A model generated the notes under the pieces. The model made no database searches and was not told the origin of the DNA. It was given only the letters and a program-made list of their open reading frames with translations. Positions 28,042-35,956 of a DNA stretch of 64,000 nt are shown one piece after another. Every line of letters begins with the position of its first letter. Position 1 is the first letter of the stretch. The DNA is taken from assembly GCA_038245175.1 (NCBI GenBank), contig JBBRSR010000011.1, positions 1 to 64,000 on the forward strand, read 5' to 3'. Source of the DNA: Nakamurella sp038245175. GTDB taxonomy: Bacteria > Actinomycetota > Actinomycetes > Mycobacteriales > Nakamurellaceae. The position numbers were made by a program, and so were the translations under genes.

Positions 28042-29645
28042 ACCGGGGTCGAGGGTCCGGGCTGCTGGTGGCGGCGATCTGCTTGTTCACCGCGTCGGCG
28101 ACGCTGACGCTGGTCAGCCCGGCGGCCGCGGCCGCCACGGGGTCGGTGACCGTCGTCGGTCATGGCAACGGTCATGGCCGCGGCCTCGGCCAGTACGGCG
28201 CGCTCGGCTATGCACTGGACCAGGGGTGGAGCGCACGGACGATCCTGGACTACTTCTATCAGGGCACCGAGCAGGGGGTCGTCGCGAACACCCCGATCTC
28301 GATCCGGCTGATGGCGCTGGACGCCGCTGCCGGGACCTGGATCTCGTCCGCGCAGTCGTTCAGCATCGGCGGGAACCACATCGAAGGCGGCTCGTCGGGG
28401 CGGGTGTTCCGCAGTGGCGGGGACTGGTGGCTCTACACCTCGTACGGTGGCTGCAATCCGGGTACCCAGTACGGCCCGTTCCCGCTGCCGGCCAATCCGA
28501 CGATCGTCACGGACACCGATGCCGGGGAGAACCGTGATCGGATGCTCACTACCTGCTCCAACGGCACCACCTACCGCGGCTCACTCGCGGTCGTCGACGA
28601 GGCCGGCGCGAGCCGGGTGGTCAACACCCTGCCCGTGGAGTCCTACCTGCGTGGCGTGGTCCCGCGGGAGTCACCTGCCGGCTGGGCTGACCTCGGCGGC
28701 GGGCGTGGCATGCAGGCGCTGGCGGCGCAGGCCGTCGCCGCCCGCAGCTACGCCTTGTCGGAGCGCCGCTGGCCCTATGCCCAGACCTGCGACACCACCT
28801 CGTGTCAGGTCTACAGTGGCGCGGCCCTGAACCGGGTGGCGACCGAGGACGGCAGATCTGACTTCGCCATCTCGGTCAGCGCCGGCGTTGTCCGCGTGCA
28901 CAACGGTGCCGTGGTCCGCACCGAGTTTTCCTCATCGACCGGCGGGCGAACCACCGGAACCGCGTTCACCCACGTCCAGGACTGGGGTGATCTCCGCTCG
29001 CCGTACAACACCTGGCGGACCGAGGTGGCCGGTGCGTCGATCAGCGCCGCCTATCCGCAGATCGGGGCGTTCCTCGCACTCCAGGTGACCCGCCGGGACG
29101 GCGAAGCGGCACAGGGCGGCCGGGTGCTGGCGATGGATGTCATCGGCGCAGCGGGCACGGTGAGCGTGACCGGCGACCAGTTCCGGGTCGCGTTGGGCCT
29201 GCGGTCGAACTGGTTCTTCCCACTGCCGCAGGCCACCAGCGTCTCGTTCGTCAAGACCCGCTTCGCGGACACCGTTTTCAAGCTCGTCCAGGTCAACGGC
29301 TGGTGGGAGCATGTAGCGCTGAGCTGGGCAGACTACGTGTCCGAGGGCTACCCGGCGGTCGGTTATATCGAGTCGGAGGTGGTCAAGTATTCGTGGGCTC
29401 CCGGGCTGGTTGCGGTCACCTTCTGGCCGGGCGATCCGCAATGGCAGTGGGACAAGCTCGACTGGGCGCACTGGGCGCGGGCCGGCTATCCGGCGCCGCG
29501 GGATGCGGGGTGGATCCTGGGCACCAGCTATTGGCGTAACGGCGCCGACCCGGCGATCTATGCCCAGGCCCCGGACGGCACGGTGGCCGCGCTGACCTAC
29601 GCCCAGTGGGCCGACGCGGGCTTCCCGACATCGGAGGTGCGGTGA
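28038..29645 (+). CDS. SpoIID/LytB domain secreted protein with C-terminal repeat module
   Basis: A 535-residue exported protein with a signal peptide (residues 1-34, Ala-rich cleavage site). GHGNGHGRGLGQYGALGYA and the SpoIID core follow, including VESYLRGVVPRESPAGW, where E211 matches the catalytic Glu of SpoIID lytic transglycosylases, and AVAARSYAL. The last 130 residues are a triple-repeat tail (WADYVSEGYP, AHWARAGYP, AQWADAGFP) shared with the FG-GAP protein. GTG start overlaps the amidase stop by 4 nt. In Bacillus, SpoIID acts with an amidase on peptidoglycan; the coupled amidase here suggests an analogous pair. Confidence 0.85.
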   Translation: MNRGRGSGLLVAAICLFTASATLTLVSPAAAAATGSVTVVGHGNGHGRGLGQYGALGYALDQGWSARTILDYFYQGTEQGVVANTPISIRLMALDAAAGTWISSAQSFSIGGNHIEGGSSGRVFRSGGDWWLYTSYGGCNPGTQYGPFPLPANPTIVTDTDAGENRDRMLTTCSNGTTYRGSLAVVDEAGASRVVNTLPVESYLRGVVPRESPAGWADLGGGRGMQALAAQAVAARSYALSERRWPYAQTCDTTSCQVYSGAALNRVATEDGRSDFAISVSAGVVRVHNGAVVRTEFSSSTGGRTTGTAFTHVQDWGDLRSPYNTWRTEVAGASISAAYPQIGAFLALQVTRRDGEAAQGGRVLAMDVIGAAGTVSVTGDQFRVALGLRSNWFFPLPQATSVSFVKTRFADTVFKLVQVNGWWEHVALSWADYVSEGYPAVGYIESEVVKYSWAPGLVAVTFWPGDPQWQWDKLDWAHWARAGYPAPRDAGWILGTSYWRNGADPAIYAQAPDGTVAALTYAQWADAGFPTSEVR

Positions 29646-29673
29646 GCACTCTCGGATCAGCCTGCGGGAAGGA

Positions 29674-30819
29674 TCAGATCGCGTATCCGTAGATGATCAC
29701 GGCGTAGGCGCTGTACCAGGCGCTGGCCAGACCGGCCACGATCAGTGCCGTCACCGCGTTCGACCGGCGCTCCCGGGCCAGGAACACCGCGAGCGGGATC
29801 AGCAGGGTGAACGCCGGGATCAGCAGCCGGCCCTTGGAGTTCATCACGCCGCTGGTGCCGAGGACCTGGATGGCGACCAGCGCGCCGTAGGCGACGAGCT
29901 CGTACGGCTGGCGCTGCCTGACGGCCAGCCCGAGCAGCAGGAGCGACGACAGCATCAGCGCAACGGTGACCACGTCCAGCAGCGCGGGCGCGTCCCTGAG
30001 CGTGCGCTGAACGAAGTCCAGTGACCCGGCCCCGAAATCGAAGGCCGAATCCCAGCCGGCCCGCTGCAGATCGAACCAGGCCAGTGGGCTGCCGAGTTGA
30101 TGGCCGACCCACCCGACGTAGCCGACGAAACCCAATGGAGCAATCAGCGCGCCGACCCAGGTCTGCCAGGTCGCCCGGCGCTTGACGATCGCCACCACCG
30201 CTGAGGCGGCAATGGCGCCGGCCAGGGCCAGCCCGGTCGGCCGCACCAGCCCGCCGAACATCGACAGACCGCCGGCCACCAGCCAGTGACCGCGGAGCAG
30301 GAAAACCAGCGACCAGACGGCGAACGCGCAGAACAGCGCCTCGCTGTAGGTCATCGACAGCACCACCGACATCGGCGCCAGGCTGAAGACGGCTACCAGG
30401 ATCAATCCGCCGGCCCGGTCCAGCCCCGGAACGTAGTCGGCCAACTTGACCAGTCCGTAGGCGGCGACCAGGCCGGCAACCGCCGAGATCAGCAGCCCGG
30501 CCGTGCGTGGCGTGACACCGAAGGACCAGGACACCAAGGCCATCAGCTTGGGCAGACCGGGGAAGAATGCGAGGGAGGCCTCGACGTCCCGGGCTGCCGA
30601 GAGGGTGTATCCCTGTTCGGCGATGGCCAGGAAGTGCCTGCCGTCCCACGAGGTCAGGGCGTCGTCGAATGATTTGCCGCGGACATCGGCGATCCACCGG
30701 AGCACCCGCAGACACGTCAACTGGCCGATCAGGTAGACCACGCCCGGAGTGAGGGCCAGCAGAATGCGCCGGAGCCGGTGACCGGCCTGGTCCGACGGTG
30801 CCACCCGGACCGCCGTCAA
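29674..30819 (-). CDS. PIG-V-like polyprenol-linked mannosyltransferase (GT-C fold)
   Basis: A 381-residue polytopic protein with ten or so membrane segments. The extracytoplasmic SWDGRHFLAIAEQGY near residues 57-71 is the PIG-V/GT-C type acidic motif, and TYSEALFCAFAVWSL and GLVRPTGLALA are further family landmarks. These enzymes move mannose from a polyprenol carrier to lipid or protein acceptors. Acceptor unknown. It ends 28 nt from the SpoIID gene (convergent), and 12 nt separate it from the upstream nitrobindin-like gene. Confidence 0.75.
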   Translation of the reverse strand: MTAVRVAPSDQAGHRLRRILLALTPGVVYLIGQLTCLRVLRWIADVRGKSFDDALTSWDGRHFLAIAEQGYTLSAARDVEASLAFFPGLPKLMALVSWSFGVTPRTAGLLISAVAGLVAAYGLVKLADYVPGLDRAGGLILVAVFSLAPMSVVLSMTYSEALFCAFAVWSLVFLLRGHWLVAGGLSMFGGLVRPTGLALAGAIAASAVVAIVKRRATWQTWVGALIAPLGFVGYVGWVGHQLGSPLAWFDLQRAGWDSAFDFGAGSLDFVQRTLRDAPALLDVVTVALMLSSLLLLGLAVRQRQPYELVAYGALVAIQVLGTSGVMNSKGRLLIPAFTLLIPLAVFLARERRSNAVTALIVAGLASAWYSAYAVIIYGYAI

Positions 30820-30831
30820 CGGTCCGGCTGG

Positions 30832-31536
30832 TCAGCCCGCAACGCGGTCGAGCAATGCGGAAGCGTGCGGCTGCAGTGGGTGGTCGGTGGTGGCGCGCTC
30901 CGCAACGTAGGCGAGCCTGCCGTCGACTATCCCGTAAAGTCGGGTGGCGCCGGTGACGGCGGTGGCGCTGGTCGTCCGGATCACCGCGTCGGTGCCCAGC
31001 GACCACGACGACAACGTCTGGGCCTGGCCGTAGAAGACCTCCACGACGCCGTCCGCACCGGCCAGGATCAGCTCGATTGTGCCGTCCGGTTGGGGTCGCC
31101 ACCAGCCGAGTTCACGCTCGGCGGGCTCGGCTCCAGGATCCGCGGCGTCGACCGGCTCACTGGGTGACTCGCTGATCAGCCAGGTGATCGATTCGTGCCG
31201 CAAAAATCCGCGACCGTCGTGGGACAACGTCAGTTGCTGGCCGAAGGGGCGTTCTTCGGTCGAATCGGGGGTGTGCAGCTTGCCCTCGCCGCGCCAGACG
31301 CCGACCAGCGGCAGCAGCGGCAGATTGGCGTCCGCCAGGCCGGGGCCCAGGCGCAGGTTGGCGGTGTCCGGAAAGATCGGGAGTGCGGGCGCGTCGCTGA
31401 TGTTCAGGGTCGATGGTGACCGATCGGCGGCGTTCCGGGCGATGGCAGCCGCCAGCGCCGCATCACCTGTACCACGCAGTACCCCCGGGGTCGCCGGGGT
31501 TTCATCGGCGGAAGACGCCGAATTCTGCGGGGTCAC
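30832..31536 (-). CDS. Nitrobindin-like heme-binding beta-barrel protein (FABP family)
   Basis: A 234-residue protein with a roughly 75-residue disordered N-terminus followed by the nitrobindin/THAP4-like barrel: LVGVWRGEGKL, FLRHESITWLISE, LGWWRPQPDGTIELILA and the C-terminal THPLQPHASALLDR, whose His is placed like the axial heme ligand of nitrobindins. The family is linked to NO/peroxynitrite chemistry. This is the Rv0813c-like position in the mycobacterial gene order. GTG start overlaps a small upstream ORF (GTGA). Confidence 0.85.
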   Translation of the reverse strand: MTPQNSASSADETPATPGVLRGTGDAALAAAIARNAADRSPSTLNISDAPALPIFPDTANLRLGPGLADANLPLLPLVGVWRGEGKLHTPDSTEERPFGQQLTLSHDGRGFLRHESITWLISESPSEPVDAADPGAEPAERELGWWRPQPDGTIELILAGADGVVEVFYGQAQTLSSWSLGTDAVIRTTSATAVTGATRLYGIVDGRLAYVAERATTDHPLQPHASALLDRVAG

Positions 31537-31631
31537 CTGTCCTCGTGCAGCAGCCGGTAGACGACATAGACCGAGAACCAGGCGATGATGAGCCCGATCA
31601 CGGCAAGCAGGGCGGTGTAGAAGATTTCCAC
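31533..31631 (-). CDS. 32-residue single-pass membrane peptide coupled to nitrobindin-like gene
   Basis: From GTG 31631 the frame encodes VEIFYTALLAVIGLIIAWFS then VYVVYRLLHEDR and stops at 31533, overlapping the next start by 4 nt (GTGA). It is almost entirely one membrane helix with a short charged C-terminus, probably facing the cytoplasm. The overlap, the sharp hydrophobic profile and the clean coding pattern support a real gene. No strong ribosome-binding site is seen. Function unknown; coupling suggests production with the nitrobindin-like protein. Confidence 0.55.
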   Translation of the reverse strand: MEIFYTALLAVIGLIIAWFSVYVVYRLLHEDR

Positions 31632-31728
31632 GCCTGGAGCTTAGCGCGGGGGGGCAGCCGGTCCGGGTCTAGGGTCAAGGTTCATTCCTCGCCGCGCGAA
31701 GCAGAGGTCCAACGGAAGGGCCAGGTCC

Positions 31729-32262
31729 ATTCAGTCGATCAGCACCGAGCGGCTGCTGCTGCGCGACTTCGATCCCGCCGATGAGCAGGCATTACACTCC
31801 TTCGCCGGCGATCCGGAGGTCACCTCGTTCACCGACTGGGGTCCAAACAGCGTCGAGGACACCCGGGCATTTGTGGTCAACGCGGTGGCGCAGGCCACAG
31901 ACCCGCTGCGGTGCGCGTTCAACCTGGCCGCGGTCCATTCCGCGTCCGGCGGCGTGATCGGGTCGGTTGCGTTGTGGGTGACCAGTGCCGTGCATCGGCG
32001 CGGCGAACTCGGCTACGTGTTTCACCCCCGATGCTGGTCGCACGGCTACGCGACCGAGGCGACGGTGGCCCTACTGGAGTTCGGCTTCACGACGCTGTCC
32101 CTGCACCGGATCGCGGCTACCTGTGATCCGGCGAACGTGGCGTCCGTCCGGGTGCTGGAAAAGTGCGGAATGGACTACGAAGGCCGATTGCGTGACCACC
32201 TGAGCGTTCGCGGAGGTTGGCGCGATTCGCTGCTTTACGCGGCCGTTGGCCGGCCGGCGTAG
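31729..32262 (+). CDS. GNAT N-acetyltransferase (RimJ-like), apparent ATT start
   Basis: A 177-residue RimJ/RimL-type acetyltransferase: SISTERLLLRDFDPADEQALHSF at the N-terminus, GELGYVFHPRCWSHGYATEA with the acetyl-CoA loop, LHRIAATCDPANVASVRVLEKCGM and RDSLLYA. Conserved sequence begins before any canonical start: between an in-frame TAG at 31642 and the first GTG at 31873 there is no ATG, GTG or TTG. The ATT at 31729 gives a natural N-terminus and has GGAAGG 9 nt upstream, so I set the start there. A mutated ATG or a sequencing error is possible. The 3' end overlaps the convergent membrane-protein gene by 28 nt. Confidence 0.75.
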   Translation: MQSISTERLLLRDFDPADEQALHSFAGDPEVTSFTDWGPNSVEDTRAFVVNAVAQATDPLRCAFNLAAVHSASGGVIGSVALWVTSAVHRRGELGYVFHPRCWSHGYATEATVALLEFGFTTLSLHRIAATCDPANVASVRVLEKCGMDYEGRLRDHLSVRGGWRDSLLYAAVGRPA

Positions 32263-32915
32263 CCGGGGCGGCGCAACGCGGTGAGCCCGACAGCCAGGGC
32301 CACCACCGCGAGGAGTGGGCTGGCCACGCTCCACCAGGTCAGCAGGGCGAACGGCACCGTGCCGATGATCAACAGCGCCATGCGCAGCCGGGCTGATTGC
32401 GGCCACGGTGCCGCCATCAGGGCGACTCCGCCCGCCACACCGACGGCGGCGGTCATCACCGACCCCGCACTGACTGCCATCAGTACCTCGAAGGCCCCGA
32501 GGGCGCTGACCAGCAGAAGTGGCCAGGTCGTGGCGATGACCTCGCGCGTCCGATGGGCTTCACCGCCGATCACCGCGTAAACGCCACCGGTGAACAGAAT
32601 CGCGCCCGGCACGTACCACAGGGCACCGCCGGTACTGAAACACAGACTCCCGGGAATGAGCAGACCCAGCGCGGCGACCAGCCGCTGGCCGGTGGGCAGC
32701 CCAGGTCTGGTCTGAAGTTGGCGGGCGGCCAGCACACTGATCACACTCAACCCGACGGTCAGCAACCCCAGCGGGAGCGGCGCCGCCTTGTGGCCCGTCC
32801 AGTTCGGGATGTCAGTTCCGAAAGTCGCCTGGATCAGGCCCACCATCACGCCCAGCCCGCCGCCGATCAGACCCAACACGCCGGCAATCCGTTGATTCTG
32901 CAGCCACCGGTTCAT
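32235..32915 (-). CDS. Polytopic membrane protein, unknown function
   Basis: A 226-residue protein with about seven hydrophobic segments (for example IAGVLGLIGGGLGVMVGLI, PLGLLTVGLSVISVLAA and VALMAAPWP). I recognise no family. The ATG at 32915 overlaps the stop of the Acg-like gene (ATGA), so the two are translationally coupled and the product may be a membrane partner of the Acg-like protein. The frame extends far upstream but that part is antisense to the Acg gene. Confidence 0.6.
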   Translation of the reverse strand: MNRWLQNQRIAGVLGLIGGGLGVMVGLIQATFGTDIPNWTGHKAAPLPLGLLTVGLSVISVLAARQLQTRPGLPTGQRLVAALGLLIPGSLCFSTGGALWYVPGAILFTGGVYAVIGGEAHRTREVIATTWPLLLVSALGAFEVLMAVSAGSVMTAAVGVAGGVALMAAPWPQSARLRMALLIIGTVPFALLTWWSVASPLLAVVALAVGLTALRRPGYAGRPTAA

Positions 32916-34141
32916 CGGATGACCGCACTGACCGGACGCCGAGGACTGCGCAGCGCCGCACGGACCGGGTAGCCGATCCGGAAGGCGACCAGCGGGTTCT
33001 GGTCGGGAAGCGCGAGCAGCCCAGCGAGCCTCGCCGAAAACGTCGAAGGTAGCCCTAGCTGGCGCTCGCGGTCTATTCGCTCGGTAATTTGATTCATGTG
33101 CTGCAGCGCGAGTCCGCCGGCAACGACGGAAAGGTGAATGCGTTGCAGCAGCCGACCTCCGGTCAGCCGAAGCAGGGCACTGTCGGCGTCGGCGGCCGTG
33201 AGGATGCCGTAGGCAGCGGCGGTTGCGGTGTGGACGGTGCGGGTCTGGTCGAGCCAGAATCCATCGCCGACGGTGCGGGATGTTGCCGGGAGCAGCTTGG
33301 CCAGCGTCAACGTGACAGCGTCCAGGCCCTGCGCGTCCAGCGTCGGCCCGTCGGCGTGCGCGTCGATGTCGTCCCGGTTGTTCCGGAACCAGGAAAACGC
33401 GTCCGTCGACTGGCCGGCATCCGCGATGAAGGCTTCGGTGGCCGCGATGATCAATGCGCTCAACGCCGCCTTGTCGCCGGCTGAGCTGAACCAACGCACG
33501 CCAATCCCGTCCAGCCCGACGGACAGCGCGTCCAAGTCGTCGAGCACGGACGGCGGTATCGGCTGCGCAGTGTAGGGCCCGCGATTGGAGTGGCGGGTAC
33601 CGATGGCTTCGTGCAGGTTCGTGCTGGTCGCGGGACCGCGACTCAGGGCGAGTGTCGCCATATGGGCCGGATCGCCGGCGTCGGGCAACATGGTCACGGT
33701 GGACCGATAGCCGCGGGCATCGAGGCCAAGGACGAGATTCTCCAGTGCGCAACCCATCCCGACATGGTGCTCGCGATCGAACGGGTCAACCGCCGGCATC
33801 GCCCTCGTCTGGTCGGCGAACACGTCGACGCTGTCCGATGTCACATGGAACAGCCACGGTTGGGTGTTGTGCGGGTTGGCGGCCAAGATGGCAGCGCCAA
33901 CCGCGCCCATCGGCGTCGGATCCTCGCGCCACGAAGACCAGGGATCGTACGGTCGTCCCGACCCGGAATCCAGGACACCGTTGTCGAACACCCGGTAACT
34001 GAGGATGCCGGTGCCGACCACTGCGATGGTGGCTCCACCGATGCCGATCCTCTTGAGCGCGGACCGTCGTGATATGACGGGAGGCGAAGCAGTGGTTGAT
34101 GCAACGTCCTCGGTGTCATCCACTGCGCTGGACGTGGCCAT
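32912..34141 (-). CDS. Acg-family FMN-binding nitroreductase-like protein
   Basis: A 409-residue member of the Acg family (M. tuberculosis Rv2032 type): nitroreductase-fold proteins thought to hold FMN rather than to reduce substrates. ILAANPHNTQPWLF near residues 84-97 is the family hallmark; HVGMGCALENLVLGLDARGY and ATRHSNRGPY-like segments follow. A twin-arginine-like SRRSALKRIGIGG and a hydrophobic stretch near residues 24-48 suggest export or membrane anchoring. In mycobacteria such genes belong to the DosR dormancy regulon, and a universal-stress gene lies nearby here too. Confidence 0.8.
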   Translation of the reverse strand: MATSSAVDDTEDVASTTASPPVISRRSALKRIGIGGATIAVVGTGILSYRVFDNGVLDSGSGRPYDPWSSWREDPTPMGAVGAAILAANPHNTQPWLFHVTSDSVDVFADQTRAMPAVDPFDREHHVGMGCALENLVLGLDARGYRSTVTMLPDAGDPAHMATLALSRGPATSTNLHEAIGTRHSNRGPYTAQPIPPSVLDDLDALSVGLDGIGVRWFSSAGDKAALSALIIAATEAFIADAGQSTDAFSWFRNNRDDIDAHADGPTLDAQGLDAVTLTLAKLLPATSRTVGDGFWLDQTRTVHTATAAAYGILTAADADSALLRLTGGRLLQRIHLSVVAGGLALQHMNQITERIDRERQLGLPSTFSARLAGLLALPDQNPLVAFRIGYPVRAALRSPRRPVSAVIR

Positions 34142-34237
34142 GTTCGCCTTTCCGGAAGATCACGTGCTCGGTTTCGGCAGCTGCCGGTTGGCCGGCTGAG
34201 CCGTCACCACCCAGCATCGGCCGTCGGCCGAGTTTTG

Positions 34238-34250
34238 CTAAGGGCCTTAG
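34238..34250. promoter_or_regulatory. Inverted repeat upstream of Acg-like gene
   Basis: CTAAGGGCCTTAG: 6-bp arms around one central base, about 97 nt upstream of the Acg-like start. It only partly resembles the DosR box core (GGGAC..GTCCC), so the regulator is not assigned. Confidence 0.35.
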
Positions 34251-34273
34251 TGCTCTCTTGTGGGTGTTGAGCG

Positions 34274-34311
34274 GGATCGCGGATCACCACAGCCGGATCG
34301 GGGATCACCAC
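34274..34311. repeat. 21-bp tandem direct repeat
   Basis: GGATCGCGGATCACCAC (34274-34290) and GGATCGGGGATCACCAC (34295-34311) match at 16 of 17 bases with a 21-bp period, two helical turns. They lie in the gap between the Cys-motif gene and the Acg-like gene, close to the inverted repeat at 34238, and may be operator half-sites. Confidence 0.5.
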
Positions 34312-34315
34312 CAAG

Positions 34316-34630
34316 CTAGGCAGAGATGTGATCGCCCATCAGCTGCTGCTGGATCAGGCTCCAGGTGTGACATGGCCATTGCGGCGGTTCGGCGTCAGGC
34401 CCGTCGGCGTTGTCGCAACCAAGGCATACCGGCCATCCACCGGACCCTTCGACCACCGGGCGGTGCAGGTCGAGCACCGCGCGAACAGTCGGGTCGGTCG
34501 CGCGGGCCAGCACCGGAGCTGCCTCGGCATCGATCGCAGAACGGCGGCGTGCTTCCTGCGCGGCGTTGGCGGCCCGGGATCGGGGCCGCAGTTCATCCAG
34601 AATTGCCCGAAGTGCGCTGTGCTGGTTCAC
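34316..34630 (-). CDS. Small Cys-motif protein, unknown function
   Basis: A 104-residue protein with a helical N-terminal half and a C-terminal cysteine motif, VCLGCDNADGPDAEPPQWPC (CxxC then WPC about 15 residues later), a pattern I associate with small uncharacterised actinobacterial proteins and that could bind a metal. The GTG at 34630 has GAGGG 5 nt upstream. Frame is open further but without a better start. Confidence 0.6.
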   Translation of the reverse strand: MNQHSALRAILDELRPRSRAANAAQEARRRSAIDAEAAPVLARATDPTVRAVLDLHRPVVEGSGGWPVCLGCDNADGPDAEPPQWPCHTWSLIQQQLMGDHISA

Positions 34631-34772
34631 ATTTTCCCTCGATCGCCGCGGCGATCTGGCCCCGCGGACCAACGCAGAGCCATCCCGCGGTACTGGCTCA
34701 CGACGCTACCCACGACAGGTGAACGGAGGGTGGCCGGCGGAAGGCGATTCAGCTGTTCGCCGGCAGCCAGGG

Positions 34773-35006
34773 TCAGGCGCCGACGAGTACGTCGACGGAG
34801 TAGTCGCCGTACTTGGTGCTGACCGCTGACTGGCCGCTGCCGCGGCGGGAGAGAGCCCGGACGGTCCATTCACCCGGGCTCGCATAGAACCGGAAGCTGC
34901 CATCGGGTGCGGCGACTACTTCGGCGGTGAATTCGCCGGTCGCGTCGAGGAGTCGGACGTGGGCCCCCGCGACGCTGTCGACGCCGGCCAGGACGAGTTC
35001 GGCGCA
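34773..35006 (-). pseudogene. DUF1416 (SseC-like) relic
   Basis: Minus-strand codons from about 35006 to the TGA at 34773 encode CAELVLAGVDSVAGAHVRLL, DATGEFTAEVVAAPDGSFRF, YASPGEWTVRALSRRGSGQS and a short tail. This matches the C-terminal two thirds of DUF1416/SseC proteins, whose core is GAYVRLLDSTGEFTAEV and FRFFAAPGTWTVRAL. The N-terminal MCG region and any ATG/GTG start are missing; upstream, the sequence merges out of frame with the universal stress gene. In mycobacteria sseC follows a thiosulfate sulfurtransferase gene and neighbours the nitrobindin-like gene; the sulfurtransferase is absent here. Most likely a decayed gene. Confidence 0.7.
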
Positions 35007-35854
35007 GCCCGGGGAACGACCGCCACCGGACGAGGCACGTCGTGCAACACCCCGAGGGCCACCGACCCCATCACCAGGCTGCTGAACCCGCCCCGGCCAC
35101 GGGACCCGATCACCAGGAGGTCTGCATCATGGGCCTGTTCGGCCAGCACCCGGACGGGATGGCCGTGGGTGACGATCGGCTCAACCGGAACATCCGGATA
35201 CTGGGCCCGCAGGGGCCGGAGAATCTGGGCCAGGGCATCCTCGTAGGACTGCTCCCAGGCCTCGTCCAGCAGCATTTCCGGAGCCGCGGCCGCGACGAAT
35301 CCCTCATTCCAGGACCAGACGGCCCGGACCGTGGCTCCGCTGTGCACCGCGTGATCGAAGGCGAACTGGAGCGCCGCCGCGCTGGACTCCCCGTCGACAC
35401 CCACCACGATGAGCCCGGCCGGGGTAGCCGGCAGGTCGCGGACCACGACCAGCGCGCATGTCGTGTGACCGGCCAGTTGCCCGGCGACCGACCCCGCCAG
35501 CGCGCCGCGTAACGGCCCCAACCCGCGGCTGCCGATGACGACCGTATCGACCTGGGCCGACAGGGCCAGCAAAACCTCGGCGGCGTTACCGACCGTCGTC
35601 TCGAATCGGGTTTCCGTCGTCGGCAGCTCGCTCAGCGTCAGCCGGGACGACGTGAGAATTTCTGCGGTGCGTGCCTGGAGCGTGGCCTCCATGGTTGCCC
35701 GGCGGGCGAGATCGGTGTGCGGCCAATCCGGCACTGTCCCGCGTACGGTGACCACTCGCAGATCGGCGGAGCGACTGATCGCCTCGGCCGCTGCCCAGCG
35801 CAAGGCGACCACACTGCACTGTGAGCCGTCGACTCCGACCGCAACGGTTGGCAT
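34916..35854 (-). CDS. Tandem universal stress protein
   Basis: A 312-residue protein with two UspA domains. Each keeps the ATP-binding signature: GSRGLGPLRGALAGSVAGQL in the first and GSRGRGGFSSLVMGSVALGV in the second. After the normal family end (VPRPVAVVP) an odd tail of about 30 residues rich in Ser/Thr/Pro follows; it is the wrong-frame reading of the DUF1416 relic, so the natural stop was probably lost. It is the closest upstream neighbour of that relic. With the Acg-like gene it suggests a dormancy/stress set. Confidence 0.85.
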   Translation of the reverse strand: MPTVAVGVDGSQCSVVALRWAAAEAISRSADLRVVTVRGTVPDWPHTDLARRATMEATLQARTAEILTSSRLTLSELPTTETRFETTVGNAAEVLLALSAQVDTVVIGSRGLGPLRGALAGSVAGQLAGHTTCALVVVRDLPATPAGLIVVGVDGESSAAALQFAFDHAVHSGATVRAVWSWNEGFVAAAAPEMLLDEAWEQSYEDALAQILRPLRAQYPDVPVEPIVTHGHPVRVLAEQAHDADLLVIGSRGRGGFSSLVMGSVALGVLHDVPRPVAVVPRAAPNSSWPASTASRGPTSDSSTRPANSPPK

Positions 35855-35956
35855 GGTTGTGATCCTCCTGAGTGGCGACTGCGGGCACGCTGTGTCCGTG
35901 CGAGAACCCTAACCGGCGGCGCCGACAGTGCCGGGTCGTCGATCGCCATTGACCGG

